From: Clostridia bacterium
GTDB lineage: Bacteria > Bacillota > Peptococcia > DRI-13 > SM3-B62
NCBI GenBank assembly: GCA_018432615.1
Contig: JAHDSQ010000040.1
Coordinates: forward strand, 1 to 64,000
Direction of reading: 5' to 3'
Length of the DNA stretch: 64,000 bases
Made by a program: the position numbers and the translations under genes. This document shows, one piece after another, positions 8,593 to 18,384 of the stretch. The stretch's first letter is position 1. Each line of letters starts with the position of its first letter. The notes beneath the pieces were generated by a model. It saw nothing but the letters and a program-made list of their open reading frames with translations. It had not been told where the DNA came from and made no database searches.

Positions 8593-9117
8593 ATGCAGGC
8601 TTTTTTCATTAGTACGAAAAAGCTGATGGTGTACGGAATTTTGTTTGTGCTGATTCTTGTTACTGTTTGGGGTGGAATGAAGACTTGGGGAAATGAGAAG
8701 GACGAGGTTGTTTCCCCGGATTCTGAGGTTTCCGATGTTTTGGTAGCCCAGGAAAATACTGAGTCAGGGGATGATTTTTTCAGTGAATACCGCATCGAGA
8801 GAAACAGGGCTCGTAGCGAACGTGCAGAGCTTCTAAGGGAGATAGTAAACAATCCTGCCTCGTTGGCGCAGACAAGACAGGAGGCGCAAGTTAAGCTGAT
8901 AGAGTTAAGCGATGAGCTTGAGAAGGAGAACAAAATAGAAAGCGCTCTGCTGGCCAAGGGCTTTCATGATGCGGTTGCGGTTATCCAAGCCCAGGCTGTG
9001 ATGGTCATCGTTCCTTCCGACGAGCTTTTGCCGGAAGAGGCTTTCAAGGTGGCTGATATTGTTGCCAAAACGGTGGATTGTGCTTGGGAGGATGTTATAA
9101 TTGTGCCCCGGGGATGA
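8593..9117 (+). CDS. spoIIIAH: Stage III sporulation protein AH
   Basis: This 174-residue protein has one N-terminal membrane helix (about 11-28) and a soluble EscJ/PrgK-like ring domain that docks with forespore SpoIIQ. The segment VVIQAQAVMVIVPSDELLPEEAFKVAD-type pattern near residues 128-155 is characteristic. It is the last gene of the spoIIIA operon; a new promoter follows before the next gene. Confidence 0.93.
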   Translation: MQAFFISTKKLMVYGILFVLILVTVWGGMKTWGNEKDEVVSPDSEVSDVLVAQENTESGDDFFSEYRIERNRARSERAELLREIVNNPASLAQTRQEAQVKLIELSDELEKENKIESALLAKGFHDAVAVIQAQAVMVIVPSDELLPEEAFKVADIVAKTVDCAWEDVIIVPRG

Positions 9118-9139
9118 GAAATTTCGTTATTGTCAATGT

Positions 9140-9168
9140 TTGTAAGCCAAGCGTTAATCTGATATAAT
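9140..9168 (+). promoter_or_regulatory. Sigma-A promoter for the Asp23-nusB-folD cluster
   Basis: TTGTAA at 9140-9145 is followed after exactly 17 bases by a perfect TATAAT at 9163-9168, 35 bases before the Asp23 start. It separates the housekeeping run from the sporulation operon upstream. Confidence 0.7.
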
Positions 9169-9202
9169 TAATGTGTTATGAGATAAGGGGAGGTGCAGGA
9201 GA

Positions 9203-9634
9203 TTGGTAGAAAAGAAAGTTCAAGTAAACGAGAATTTGGATAGTGGTAACAGTATCACCAGTATTAATGAAGCCGGTTCGATTAAAATAGCTGATGATGT
9301 GGTGGCGATTATTGCAGGTTTAGCAGCAACGGAGGTCAACGGGGTAGCCGGGATGAGCGGTGGACTTGTGGGTGGTATTGCTGAATTTGTGGGGAAGAAA
9401 AACCCCTCTAAGGGAGTAAAGGTGGAGGTTGGCGAAAAAGAGGCTGCCGTCGATCTTTTCGTTATTGTCGAGTTTGGTGTAAGGATTCCGGAGGTTGCTA
9501 ATGAAATACAGCGTGGCGTAAAAAAGGCTATTGAAGGCATGACAGGATTAACGGTGGTTGAGGTTAATGTTCATGTGCAAGGAGTCGCCTTTAAGGGTGA
9601 GGAAAAAGAAGAGGATTCGCCTCGTGTAAAATAA
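9203..9634 (+). CDS. Asp23/Gls24 family envelope stress protein
   Basis: This 143-residue Asp23 (YqhY/YloU-like) protein carries the family segments IADDVVAIIAGLAATEVNGVAGM and VNVHVQGVAF. It starts at TTG with GGGGAGGTG placed 9 bases upstream. In Bacillus, yqhY sits between accBC and nusB; here accB and accC are absent and the gene follows spoIIIAH directly. With the next two genes (an AmaP-like anchor and a DUF2273 protein) it forms the set that tethers Asp23 to the membrane. Confidence 0.88.
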   Translation: MVEKKVQVNENLDSGNSITSINEAGSIKIADDVVAIIAGLAATEVNGVAGMSGGLVGGIAEFVGKKNPSKGVKVEVGEKEAAVDLFVIVEFGVRIPEVANEIQRGVKKAIEGMTGLTVVEVNVHVQGVAFKGEEKEEDSPRVK

Positions 9635-9644
9635 AATACAAAAG

Positions 9645-9675
9645 ATGCCGGTATCGCAGAGGAGACCGGCATTTT
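9645..9675 (+). terminator. Weak intrinsic terminator or attenuator after the Asp23 gene
   Basis: ATGCCGGT (9645-9652) pairs with ACCGGCAT (9665-9672) around a 12-base loop and is followed by only four T. It may reduce read-through into amaP rather than stop transcription. Confidence 0.45.
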
Positions 9676-9693
9676 ACCGAGAGGAGGGTTTTA

Positions 9694-10233
9694 ATGGTAC
9701 GGACATCGGATAGAGTAGTCATTGGGGTTATGTCTTTGGGCTATCTTGGTCTTTCTGTGTTAATGGTTTCTTTAGCTTTGGGGTGGACAAACAGTCTGAC
9801 CTACATGGAGGGTTATCTTGCCTTTGCAACCAACCGCTGGATCTTGGGAGCAACTGGGTTTTTGGTTTTCATCATATCGTTGACATTGTTTCTTGGCAGT
9901 TTCAGGGTAAAACCTGCCAAGGAAACCACAGTGCATGAGACGGGACTGGGACAGGTCAAGATAACTATGCCTGCTTTGGAGCATTTAATCAGCAAAGCCG
10001 CGGTCAATGTGCAGGGTGTTCGCGATGTAAAACCCATGTTAAGGCTTGCGGGAGAAACATTAAAAGTCGCCTTGAAGGTGCAGGTTTCACCTGATGTGAA
10101 TATCCCCCAGGTTTCTGAGGAACTGCAAAAGAAGGTATTGGAGCACTTGCAGAATACAGCCGGCATCACGTTGAAGGAAATAAAGGTGCATGTCAACAGG
10201 GTAAGCTGGGATGCTAAGGGCCGGGTGGAATAG
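9694..10233 (+). CDS. amaP: AmaP-like Asp23 membrane anchor
   Basis: This 179-residue protein has two N-terminal membrane helices (about 10-30 and 50-70) followed by a cytoplasmic Asp23-like domain (VNVQGVRDVKPMLR and KEIKVHVNRV). AmaP in staphylococci anchors Asp23 at the membrane. GAGGAGGG precedes the ATG. It is flanked by an Asp23 gene and a DUF2273 gene, as is usual for the trio. Confidence 0.82.
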   Translation: MVRTSDRVVIGVMSLGYLGLSVLMVSLALGWTNSLTYMEGYLAFATNRWILGATGFLVFIISLTLFLGSFRVKPAKETTVHETGLGQVKITMPALEHLISKAAVNVQGVRDVKPMLRLAGETLKVALKVQVSPDVNIPQVSEELQKKVLEHLQNTAGITLKEIKVHVNRVSWDAKGRVE

Positions 10234-10247
10234 GGGGGATAGCTGTC

Positions 10248-10466
10248 ATGTGGGGAGAACTCTTGTCCGAACTCTTACATAATCATCGTGGTAAGATGCT
10301 GGGGATACTTATTGGTTTGACTTTCAGCCTGCTTGTGATTTTTCTTGGCTTTTTTCAGACCGTTTTTGTTGCGTGCTGCATTTATATCGGGTATATAATA
10401 GGCAGAAGGTCCGACGATAATGACGGTCTGAGAGAATTAATTATACGTTTTTTTAATGATAGGTAA
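10248..10466 (+). CDS. DUF2273 small membrane protein
   Basis: This 72-residue protein has two hydrophobic helices and a polar tail (IGRRSDDNDGLRELI). DUF2273 proteins occur in Asp23/amaP gene sets in Firmicutes; their molecular role is not established. It begins 14 bases after amaP. Confidence 0.8.
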   Translation: MWGELLSELLHNHRGKMLGILIGLTFSLLVIFLGFFQTVFVACCIYIGYIIGRRSDDNDGLRELIIRFFNDR

Positions 10467-10498
10467 AAAACGGGCGGAAAAGAAAGGAGAAAATTCTT

Positions 10499-10909
10499 TT
10501 GCGGAATAGGCATGAGGCGAGGGAACTGGCATTGAAAGCACTTTTTGCATTTGATATAGGTAAAAGCGATCCGGAAGACATGTTGGAGCGTCTGTCCGCA
10601 GAGGAAGGTCCGAGAGATGCCGTGTTAAAATACAGCAAGCAACTTATTGAAGGAGTTGCAAGCAACAAAGCGGCTATTGATTCGCTGATTGACAGTAATG
10701 CTATTGAATGGAAACTGAACAGGATGGCGGCAGTCGATCGCAACATTATGCGTGTTGCGCTCTATGAGATATTATTTGCCCCTGATGTTCCCCAAGCAGT
10801 GGCAGTCAATGAAGCTATTGAAATTGCCAAGGTTTATGGAGCGAATGATTCACCCCGCTTTATCAATGGTATCTTAGGCAATATTATTAAGAATATGGAA
10901 GAGGTTTGA
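10499..10909 (+). CDS. nusB: Transcription antitermination factor NusB
   Basis: This 136-residue all-helical protein binds boxA RNA with NusE/S10 and supports rRNA transcription antitermination. The start RNRHEARELALKALFAFD and the segment ILFAPDVPQAVAVNEAIEIAK are classic NusB. It begins at TTG with AAAGGAGA upstream. Confidence 0.95.
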   Translation: MRNRHEARELALKALFAFDIGKSDPEDMLERLSAEEGPRDAVLKYSKQLIEGVASNKAAIDSLIDSNAIEWKLNRMAAVDRNIMRVALYEILFAPDVPQAVAVNEAIEIAKVYGANDSPRFINGILGNIIKNMEEV

Positions 10910-10912
10910 CTT

Positions 10913-11860
10913 GTGTTTTTGGGAATCGATACAAGTTGTTATACCACTTCCCTTGCTTTGGTGGATGAGGGCAGGGAGATGATGGTCGACAAAAGGATTG
11001 TCCTACCGGTTCCGGTTGGGAAGCAGGGGCTGCAGCAATCTACAGCCCTGTTTTATCATTTGCGGAATTTGCCGGAGATGTTGGAGGAGGTACTTAAGGT
11101 TCATAAGGGCAGGAAAATCCGAGGGGTGGCGGCAAGTTTCAGACCGTGTCCCCGGGAGGATTCATATTTGCCGGTATTTACGGCGGGTTCGGCTCTAGCC
11201 AGAAATATTGCTGTTTTGCTTGGTATCCCTCTGGTAGCAACATCTCATCAGGAAGGGCATCTTGTGGCAGGCTTGTGGTCGGCTCAGGCTGATACTTTGC
11301 AGGAATTTTTGATGCTGCATTTGTCAGGCGGTACCACGGAGCTTCTTCAGGTAAAAAGGATTGTCAAAAATCCGTTACAATACGATATTCGTGTCTTGGG
11401 GCGTTCTGCGGATATACATGCGGGACAGCTGGTGGATAGGGTTGGCGTGGCTCTGGGCCTGCCTTTTCCTTGCGGCAAGCATCTTGAAAAACTGGCCGAG
11501 GGATACGATAAAGTGGCAATCCCATCTTCCCGGAAAGGATATATGATGAGTTTTTCCGGTGCCGAAACCCTGGCGAAAAAATATATAAGAGATGGAGCGG
11601 CTCCGGGAGCTGTTGCGAGGGCGGTAGAGCATTGTATTGCCATGACGGTAGAAAAGGTGATACGTCAAGCGGTGGAAAGTACAGGACTAAAGGATGTCTT
11701 GGTTGTAGGCGGAGTGGCGGCAAACGGTTACATTCGGCAGCGGCTTAAAAAACGCCTGGAGCATCCTGCGGTAGGGGCTAAGCTTCTTTTCCCGGCGAGG
11801 GAATACTGCAGTGACAGTGCAGTAGGTACTGGTTTAATTGCCCACAGTATGATATATTAA
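10913..11860 (+). CDS. TsaD/Kae1-like (M22 family) paralogue
   Basis: This 315-residue protein has the ASKHA-type fold of the Gcp/TsaD family. It keeps the metal-binding HQEGH motif (about residue 120), the LSGGTTEL phosphate loop and a C-terminal VVGGVAANGYIR motif. It is more divergent than true TsaD, the tRNA t6A synthesis enzyme, and a gene of this type often stands next to nusB in Clostridia. It probably is a paralogue of unknown substrate rather than TsaD. GTG start, four bases after nusB. Confidence 0.75.
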   Translation: MFLGIDTSCYTTSLALVDEGREMMVDKRIVLPVPVGKQGLQQSTALFYHLRNLPEMLEEVLKVHKGRKIRGVAASFRPCPREDSYLPVFTAGSALARNIAVLLGIPLVATSHQEGHLVAGLWSAQADTLQEFLMLHLSGGTTELLQVKRIVKNPLQYDIRVLGRSADIHAGQLVDRVGVALGLPFPCGKHLEKLAEGYDKVAIPSSRKGYMMSFSGAETLAKKYIRDGAAPGAVARAVEHCIAMTVEKVIRQAVESTGLKDVLVVGGVAANGYIRQRLKKRLEHPAVGAKLLFPAREYCSDSAVGTGLIAHSMIY

Positions 11861-11917
11861 AGCAGGATTTTGTACCATATTTTATATATTTGATCAGGTA
11901 AATGGGGGCCTCGAGCA

Positions 11918-12766
11918 ATGCCATGTCAAATTATTAGCGGGAAAAAAGTCGCCGACCAGGTGAAGGATGAAGTAAAAAAAAGAGTGAAGGAATTACAAGC
12001 TTGCGGAAAAACGCCTGGTTTAGCGGTGATTATTGTCGGTGATGATCCGGCTTCGCAGATATATGTGGGTAATAAAGAAAGAGCGTGTCAGGAAGTAGGA
12101 ATACACTCTGAAGTTGTGAGAATGACAGCTACAACGACTGAAGCGCAATTATTGGAAGTTATTGATGATTTGAACAAGAGGACAGCTGTACATGGGATAT
12201 TGGTACAGTTACCTTTGCCTCGGCATATAAATGAGGAGAAGGTAATAGAAGCAATCCATCCCGAGAAGGATGTTGATGGGTTGCATCCTGCCAACATGGG
12301 TCAATTGTTACTGGGAAAGCCGCGCTTCATTCCTTGTACGCCTTACGGTTGTTTAAAAATGATAGAATCGACGGGGTATGAGATCGAAGGAAAACATGCG
12401 GTTATTGTCGGTCGCAGCAAACTAATAGGTAAGCCTATGTCTGCTTTGCTGCTTTCGGGGAACGCGACTGTTACCATCTGTCATTCCCGGACAAAGGGGT
12501 TAGCGGAATATACGAGGAAGGCGGATATTCTGGTGGTCGGGGTTGGCAAGCCCAATCTTATTACCGGTGATATGGTCAAACCGGGTGCTTTTGTGCTGGA
12601 TGGGGGGATAAATCGTCTGCCGGACGGGAAAATAACAGGCGATGTGGACTTTCCTTCTGTTGCGGATATTGCCGGCATAGCAACTACGGTGCCTGGGGGA
12701 CTGGGTTTAACAACTGTTGCCATGCTACTTAAAAACACTGTTGAGGCTGTGAAATATGGAGGATAA
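11918..12766 (+). CDS. folD: Methylenetetrahydrofolate dehydrogenase/cyclohydrolase FolD
   Basis: This 282-residue bifunctional enzyme interconverts methylene-, methenyl- and formyl-tetrahydrofolate with NADP(H). Visible signatures are YVGNKERACQEVGI with the catalytic Lys, QLPLPRHI, PEKDVDGLHPANMG, GRSKLIGKPM and PGGLGLTTVAML. It feeds C1 units to purines, and in acetogens to the Wood-Ljungdahl pathway. It overlaps xseA by 11 bases. Confidence 0.97.
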   Translation: MPCQIISGKKVADQVKDEVKKRVKELQACGKTPGLAVIIVGDDPASQIYVGNKERACQEVGIHSEVVRMTATTTEAQLLEVIDDLNKRTAVHGILVQLPLPRHINEEKVIEAIHPEKDVDGLHPANMGQLLLGKPRFIPCTPYGCLKMIESTGYEIEGKHAVIVGRSKLIGKPMSALLLSGNATVTICHSRTKGLAEYTRKADILVVGVGKPNLITGDMVKPGAFVLDGGINRLPDGKITGDVDFPSVADIAGIATTVPGGLGLTTVAMLLKNTVEAVKYGG

Positions 12767-13988
12767 GAAGGTATTATCGGTCAGCGATTTGACTGCCATT
12801 GTGCAAAAAGCTATTGCCAATCGCCCCGAACTGGCCGGACTTTGGGTGCGGGGCGAGATATCTAATTTTAAGAAGCATACGAGCGGTCATTTCTATTTTT
12901 CTTTAAAGGATGAAAAAAGCTCGATTCGTGCTGTCATGTTCAGAGGCCGCGCTCAAACGGTAGGTTTTTTGCCCGAAAACGGTATGGATTGTCTTGTGCG
13001 GGGTTATGTTTCCTTATACCCTCGCGATACAATGGTGCAGTTGTACGCAGAGGAGATAATTCCCGCCGGAACAGGTTTGCAGCAGATTATGTTGGAGGAA
13101 CTGAAGAAAAAACTGCAACAGAAAGGCTATTTTGCTGCGGAACGCAAGCGTGCCCTACCACTTTTACCTATGGGTGTTGGTGTGGTTACTTCTCCGACAG
13201 GGGCGGCAATCAGGGATATACATAATGTCATTTCCCGCAGGTATCCGGGGATGCCTATTCTGCTTTATCCTGCCCTGGTACAAGGGGAAAAAGCCGCACA
13301 GGTCTTAGCTCAGGGCATTGAGCACCTGGGGCAAAGAGATGAGATTGAGGTAGTGGTACTGGCACGGGGTGGCGGATCGGCAGAGGATTTGAACGCATTT
13401 AACGCCGAAATAGTGGCAGATGCGGTGTTTAATTGTCCTAAACCGGTGATATCGGCTGTGGGACATGAGATAGATTATACAATAGCTGATTTGGTTGCGG
13501 ATGTGAGGGCGGCGACGCCTTCGGCTGCAGGTGAACTTGCGGTTCCCGTCAAATTTGAGCTGCTGGAACAATTAGAAAAATACAGGGAAAGAATGCGCAA
13601 CGCCCAGGCAGGAAGACTGCAACGTGAGAGTATGAAACTTGAATTGCTCGAAAGTTCCGGGGTCATGAAGAAGCCGGAACGCTGGTTGGCCGTATTGCAG
13701 GAGGATGTTGCCCGCAAGGAAAATGATTTGTTCGAATTGATGGCAAAATTGTATGTGAAGAAAAGGGAAAAGATGAAGCTTATGGCGGCAAGATTGCAAG
13801 CGTTAAGTCCATTGGCAACGTTAGCTAGAGGCTATAGTATATGTATGGGTGATAATGGTAAAGTGATTGTCGACGTCGCAAGTGTTGCTGTTGATGAAAA
13901 AGTCAGCGTGAAGCTGTATAAAGGAAAATTGGATTGTTTAATTCTCGGCAAGGAGGATGAGGATGAAAAAACAGGCTCAATCTTATGA
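12756..13988 (+). CDS. xseA: Exodeoxyribonuclease VII large subunit
   Basis: This 410-residue protein has an N-terminal OB fold (LWVRGEISNFKKHTSGHFYF) and a catalytic core (VVLARGGGSAEDLNAFN and ISAVGHEIDYTIADLVAD), then a coiled-coil region that docks XseB. It degrades single-stranded DNA. It overlaps folD upstream and xseB downstream, so the set is translationally coupled. Confidence 0.96.
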   Translation: MEDKKVLSVSDLTAIVQKAIANRPELAGLWVRGEISNFKKHTSGHFYFSLKDEKSSIRAVMFRGRAQTVGFLPENGMDCLVRGYVSLYPRDTMVQLYAEEIIPAGTGLQQIMLEELKKKLQQKGYFAAERKRALPLLPMGVGVVTSPTGAAIRDIHNVISRRYPGMPILLYPALVQGEKAAQVLAQGIEHLGQRDEIEVVVLARGGGSAEDLNAFNAEIVADAVFNCPKPVISAVGHEIDYTIADLVADVRAATPSAAGELAVPVKFELLEQLEKYRERMRNAQAGRLQRESMKLELLESSGVMKKPERWLAVLQEDVARKENDLFELMAKLYVKKREKMKLMAARLQALSPLATLARGYSICMGDNGKVIVDVASVAVDEKVSVKLYKGKLDCLILGKEDEDEKTGSIL

Positions 13989-14193
13989 AGACAATATAAA
14001 AAGGCTCGAGGAAATCGTGCGTAAGCTGGAACGCGGGGAAATATCCCTGCAGGAAGGATTAGAATCCTATGAAGAGGGTATTGCTCTGATTAGGGTCTGC
14101 CAGGAACAGTTGGAACGGGCGACGGAGAGAATAAAGGTTTTAAGTCCGAAGGGGGACTTGGAAGTCTTGCAGGATAGCGAGGGAGAGGATTGA
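13957..14193 (+). CDS. xseB: Exodeoxyribonuclease VII small subunit
   Basis: This 78-residue helical protein has the family core YEDNIKRLEEIVRKLERGE and LEEGLESYEEGI-like residues. It binds the coiled coil of XseA. It overlaps the end of xseA by 32 bases in another frame; GGAGGATG precedes its start. Confidence 0.94.
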   Translation: MRMKKQAQSYEDNIKRLEEIVRKLERGEISLQEGLESYEEGIALIRVCQEQLERATERIKVLSPKGDLEVLQDSEGED

Positions 14194-14199
14194 ACAAGG

Positions 14200-15087
14200 A
14201 TGCGACTTAAGCAGTATTTACAGGAGAGAGCGCTTCTGGTGGACGAGCATCTGTCGACACTCTTGCCAAGAGAAACCGAGTATCCGCAGATTATTCACGA
14301 AGCAATGCAATACAGCATTTTTGCGGGAGGCAAAAGGCTGCGGCCTATCATGTGCCTGGCCGGTGTTGAAGCCTTGGGTAAGGAATATGAGCCGTACCTG
14401 CCGGTTGCTTGTGCCTTAGAAATGATACATACCTATTCACTTATTCATGATGATTTACCGGCCATGGATAATGACGATTACCGCAGAGGTAAGCTTACCA
14501 GTCATAAGGTCTACGGTGAAGACATAGCCATTCTGGCCGGAGATGCGTTATTGACCCATGCTTTTGAAGTATTGGCAACGGCGGCTGAAGGGTTGCCGGG
14601 GGAGAAGAGGATGCTGCGGGTTATCCGGGAGGTGGCAATGGCGTCCGGCACCAGGGGTATGATCGGTGGACAGGTAGTTGATGTTCAATCGGAAGGGAAG
14701 GCAATTACCCCCTTGACTCTGGACTATATCCATACTCATAAAACGGGAGCCTTGTTCAGAGCGGCTGTCAGGTCGGGGGCGTTACTGACCGGGGCTAGTG
14801 AAAATGAGTTGTCCGCCTTGACTGAATACGCGGAGTGTTTTGGCCTGGTTTTTCAGATAACGGATGATTTGTTGGATATACTAGGTGATGAGAAGATTTT
14901 AGGCAAACCGGTAGGCAGTGATGAAAAGAATCAGAAAGGCACTTATCCTTCCCTTTATGGGATCGAGAAATCTAAAGAGCTGGCAAGGGAGGCAGTCGAT
15001 AAAGCCGTAAAGAGTCTGGAACCTTTGCGGGGAAACACAGAACCTCTAATATTGTTGGCTCGTTATTTGATAGAGAGAAAATCGTAA
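14200..15087 (+). CDS. ispA: Farnesyl/geranyl diphosphate synthase
   Basis: This 295-residue trans-prenyltransferase carries the first Asp-rich motif in SLIHDDLPAMDNDDYRRG (about residues 82-100) and the second in FQITDDLLDILGD. It condenses isopentenyl diphosphate with allylic diphosphates. Six bases separate it from xseB, and dxs lies nearby, so precursor supply and chain elongation are encoded together. Confidence 0.95.
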   Translation: MRLKQYLQERALLVDEHLSTLLPRETEYPQIIHEAMQYSIFAGGKRLRPIMCLAGVEALGKEYEPYLPVACALEMIHTYSLIHDDLPAMDNDDYRRGKLTSHKVYGEDIAILAGDALLTHAFEVLATAAEGLPGEKRMLRVIREVAMASGTRGMIGGQVVDVQSEGKAITPLTLDYIHTHKTGALFRAAVRSGALLTGASENELSALTEYAECFGLVFQITDDLLDILGDEKILGKPVGSDEKNQKGTYPSLYGIEKSKELAREAVDKAVKSLEPLRGNTEPLILLARYLIERKS

Positions 15088-15129
15088 GCAAAGAGAACCA
15101 TAGTGAGCTTAGTGGAGTTGATTAATTAA

Positions 15130-15573
15130 ATGCATGAGTTCTTTGGCGGGGTTTCAGATAACCATGTCTTGTTTATAGCCTTTGTTGCGTGGACAGTTTC
15201 CCAGGTATTGAAGGTCGTTTTTAATATCATGAAATACGGCAGGTTCGATTTGACGAGGCTTATTGGTTCGGGTGGTATGCCTAGTTCGCATACGGCCGTG
15301 GTTATTGCTTTAGCTGTAAGTATTGGTCGAGAGATTGGCTGGGATTCAACAGTTTTTGCCTTTTCTGTTGTGATGGCGTTCGTTGTCATGTATGACGCGG
15401 CTGGAGTGAGGCGTGCGGCGGGGAAACAAGCAGAAGTTATCAACCAGATGATACAGGACGTGTATCAGGGAACTCATATTTCCCAAGAGAGATTGAAAGA
15501 ATTGATTGGGCATACACCGGTGGAGGTTCTGGCCGGTGCCTTGTTAGGTGTTTTGGTGGGGAGCCTATTATAA
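15130..15573 (+). CDS. DUF212 (divergent PAP2-like, YuiD) membrane protein
   Basis: This 147-residue protein has several hydrophobic helices. The motif [11 protein letters not shown] (about residues 46-56) and the segment [18 protein letters not shown] are characteristic of the DUF212 family, which is remotely related to PAP2-type phosphatases. Substrate is unknown; a role with isoprenoid phosphates is only suggested by its place between ispA and dxs. Confidence 0.85.
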   Translation: MHEFFGGVSDNHVLFIAFVAWTVSQVLKVVFNIMKYGRFDLTRLIGSGGMPSSHTAVVIALAVSIGREIGWDSTVFAFSVVMAFVVMYDAAGVRRAAGKQAEVINQMIQDVYQGTHISQERLKELIGHTPVEVLAGALLGVLVGSLL

Positions 15574-15608
15574 TAGAAAAGATAGAAGCAGAAAAAGCGG
15601 GTGGTACT

Positions 15609-17522
15609 GTGAGCATACTGGAAAAAATCAAGGGACCGGATGATTTAAAGAAAATTGATCTTGATAATTTTGACTTATTGAGTAAGGAGATAAGGGAGTT
15701 CCTTATTGAAACTGCTGCAAAAACGGGGGGGCATCTGGCTCCAAGCTTGGGAGTCGTGGAGCTGACGCTGGCTTTACATTATGTCTTTACTTCCGGGAAG
15801 GACAAGATAATTTGGGATGTGGGGCATCAGGCCTATGTTCATAAAATACTTACCGGCAGGAAGGAAGCTTTTGGCAGTCTCCGCCAGTACCAAGGGATTT
15901 CAGGATTCCCGAAAAGGGAAGAAAGCATTCACGATGTCTTTGATACGGGGCACAGCAGTACTTCTATTTCTGCTGCTCTGGGTTATACCTTGGCCAGAAA
16001 CGTCCTGCAAGAGGATTTTGATGTTATAGCGGTTATCGGCGACGGAGCACTGACAGGGGGGCAGGCTTTTGAGGGCCTCAATCATGCGGGGCATCAGGGA
16101 GTCGATATGCTGGTGGTGCTTAATGATAATGAGATGTCAATTGCCCAGAATGTAGGGGCCATGTCTTCATATTTGAGTCGATTAAGATCTGACCCGTTTT
16201 ATACTAAGCGTAAAAAGGATATCGAGCTTCTTTTGCGCAGGATCCCTTCAATTGGACCTAATGTGGTCAAGGCGGTTGAAAGGGTTAAGGACAGTATGAA
16301 ATATCTGCTCGTACCCGGCATGCTTTTTGAGGAATTAGGATTCACCTATTTAGGACCGATTGACGGGCATAATATTCGTGATTTGGTGCAGGTATTAAAT
16401 AAAACCAAGGAAATGAAAGGGCCTGTGCTGCTTCATGTTCTGACTAAAAAAGGCAAGGGTTATCCGCCGGCGGAAAAAAGGCCGGAGATTTTCCATGGTG
16501 TAGGTTCTTTCGATGCAAATACAGGTGAGGTTGCAAAAAGTTCAGGTCCGCCCAAGTATACGAAGGTATTCAGTGACGCTCTTGTTGAACTGGCAGAACG
16601 GGATAACAGGATTGTGGCCGTAACGGCAGCTATGCCGGATGGTACGGGCTTGCATGCCTTTAGCGAAAAGTTCCCTCATCGCTTTTATGATGTCGGGATT
16701 GCTGAACAAAACGCGGTCACTGTTTCCGCGGCGATGGCCCTTAAGGGCTTGCGTCCTGTCGTGGCTATTTATTCTACTTTCTTGCAGAGGGCATACGATC
16801 AGGTAATCGTAGATGTATGCTTACAGGACGCTCCGGTGGTCTTCGCTTTGGATAGAGCCGGTTTAGTGGGCGAAGACGGTCCTACCCATCACGGCAGTTT
16901 CGATTTATCATACCTGCGATGTATACCCGGAATATCCGTTATGGCCCCGAAGGATGAAGAAGAGCTTCGTCATATGTTGTTTACGGCCTTGCAATACAAG
17001 GGGCCTGTTGCCCTGCGTTACCCCCGGGGCTGTGGAGTTGGTGCGGAAATAACGACGGAATATCGCAGTTTACCTTGGGGTAAAGGGGAAATCTTAGCGG
17101 CAGGCAGTGACTTAGCAATAGCGGCTGTGGGATCGATGGTTTACCCGGCACTAGCCGTAAAGGAAATATTGGAAGAAACCGGTCTCAGCGTGTCGGTGGT
17201 CAATGCCAGATTTGTTAAGCCGTTGGATGAACAGCTTATTCTTGAAGCGGCAAAGAACCATCAGTATTTTGTTACCATGGAAGAAAATGTGCTGGCGGGC
17301 GGTTTTGGCAGCTCTGTCTTGGAACTTTTGGCCAGAGAAGGTCAAAGCGGTGCCAAGGTTTTCAATATTGGATTACCGGATAAGTTTGTGACCCACGGCA
17401 GCACCGGCGTTTTAAAGAAAGAGTTAGGACTGACACCGGAGAAAATGGCCGATAAGATAATATCTCATTTTAGTTTAAAGGCACTAAAGCATAAGAAAGT
17501 AATTCTATCATTCAGAAGATAG
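15609..17522 (+). CDS. dxs: 1-deoxy-D-xylulose-5-phosphate synthase
   Basis: This 637-residue thiamine diphosphate enzyme makes DXP from pyruvate and glyceraldehyde-3-phosphate, the first step of the MEP isoprenoid route. Visible signatures are [17 protein letters not shown], the TPP site [41 protein letters not shown] and [15 protein letters not shown]. Start is GTG at 15609 after GGGTGG. Confidence 0.97.
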   Translation: MSILEKIKGPDDLKKIDLDNFDLLSKEIREFLIETAAKTGGHLAPSLGVVELTLALHYVFTSGKDKIIWDVGHQAYVHKILTGRKEAFGSLRQYQGISGFPKREESIHDVFDTGHSSTSISAALGYTLARNVLQEDFDVIAVIGDGALTGGQAFEGLNHAGHQGVDMLVVLNDNEMSIAQNVGAMSSYLSRLRSDPFYTKRKKDIELLLRRIPSIGPNVVKAVERVKDSMKYLLVPGMLFEELGFTYLGPIDGHNIRDLVQVLNKTKEMKGPVLLHVLTKKGKGYPPAEKRPEIFHGVGSFDANTGEVAKSSGPPKYTKVFSDALVELAERDNRIVAVTAAMPDGTGLHAFSEKFPHRFYDVGIAEQNAVTVSAAMALKGLRPVVAIYSTFLQRAYDQVIVDVCLQDAPVVFALDRAGLVGEDGPTHHGSFDLSYLRCIPGISVMAPKDEEELRHMLFTALQYKGPVALRYPRGCGVGAEITTEYRSLPWGKGEILAAGSDLAIAAVGSMVYPALAVKEILEETGLSVSVVNARFVKPLDEQLILEAAKNHQYFVTMEENVLAGGFGSSVLELLAREGQSGAKVFNIGLPDKFVTHGSTGVLKKELGLTPEKMADKIISHFSLKALKHKKVILSFRR

Positions 17523-17534
17523 GCTGGTTATGAT

Positions 17535-18341
17535 ATGGCAAAAGAAAGACTGGATCAAGCGCTGGTAAGAAGAGGGCTCATCGGTAGTCGGGAGAAGGGC
17601 AAGGCCTTGATTATGGCCGGGCAAGTTCTTGTCAATCGGCAAAGGAGCGATAAGCCCGGGACAAAGGTCGGGGTTGAGGACGTTATTGAAGTAAAGGAAA
17701 AACCCTATATATATGTCAGCCGGGGAGGTCTGAAACTGGAAAAAGCCCTACGGCTCTTTGGGCTTTCTTTGGAGGAGAAGGTGATTCTGGATATTGGTGC
17801 CTCAACCGGTGGATTTACACATTGTGCCTTATTGAATGGTGCTAAAAGGGTTTATGCGGTTGATGTAGGGTACGGGCAGCTTGCTTGGCCATTGCGTCAG
17901 GATGAGCGCGTGGTGAACATGGAAAGGACAAATGCCCGCAACCTTGGACCCGGAGATATCCCCGAAACAGTGAACGTGGTCACTATCGATGTGGCCTTTA
18001 TTTCTTTGGAAAAAATCCTGCCGGCGGTAATGCCGTTACTGGAAGACGGCGGGTCTATTATTGCCCTTGTTAAGCCGCAGTTTGAAGCGGGCAGGGAAAA
18101 GGTGGGCAAAAAGGGCGTAGTAAAAGACAGCAAGGTGCACTATGCTGTCTTGGAAAAGGTGATCGATTTTTGCCAAGGGAACGGTTTGATGGTGAAAGGC
18201 CTTGATTATTCACCGATCAAGGGGCCTGAAGGAAATATCGAATTTCTTTTGTTATTAGAAAAGAGTGAGATGAAGGAAGTTAATATCAAGCCTCCGGAGT
18301 TGATAAAAGAAGTCGTTGAAAAGGCTCACCGGGAATTGTAA
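17535..18341 (+). CDS. tlyA: TlyA family rRNA 2'-O-methyltransferase/hemolysin-like protein
   Basis: This 268-residue protein has an N-terminal S4 RNA-binding domain (ERLDQALVRRGLIGSREKGK) and an FtsJ-like methyltransferase domain (ILDIGASTGGFTHCAL, YAVDVGYGQLAW, LVKPQFEAGRE). The Bacillus equivalent is YqxC, in the same dxs-tlyA-argR-recN neighbourhood. Confidence 0.94.
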   Translation: MAKERLDQALVRRGLIGSREKGKALIMAGQVLVNRQRSDKPGTKVGVEDVIEVKEKPYIYVSRGGLKLEKALRLFGLSLEEKVILDIGASTGGFTHCALLNGAKRVYAVDVGYGQLAWPLRQDERVVNMERTNARNLGPGDIPETVNVVTIDVAFISLEKILPAVMPLLEDGGSIIALVKPQFEAGREKVGKKGVVKDSKVHYAVLEKVIDFCQGNGLMVKGLDYSPIKGPEGNIEFLLLLEKSEMKEVNIKPPELIKEVVEKAHREL

Positions 18342-18384
18342 ATAACATCAGTTATGAAAGGAAAACGACATTGGAGGTATAAAC

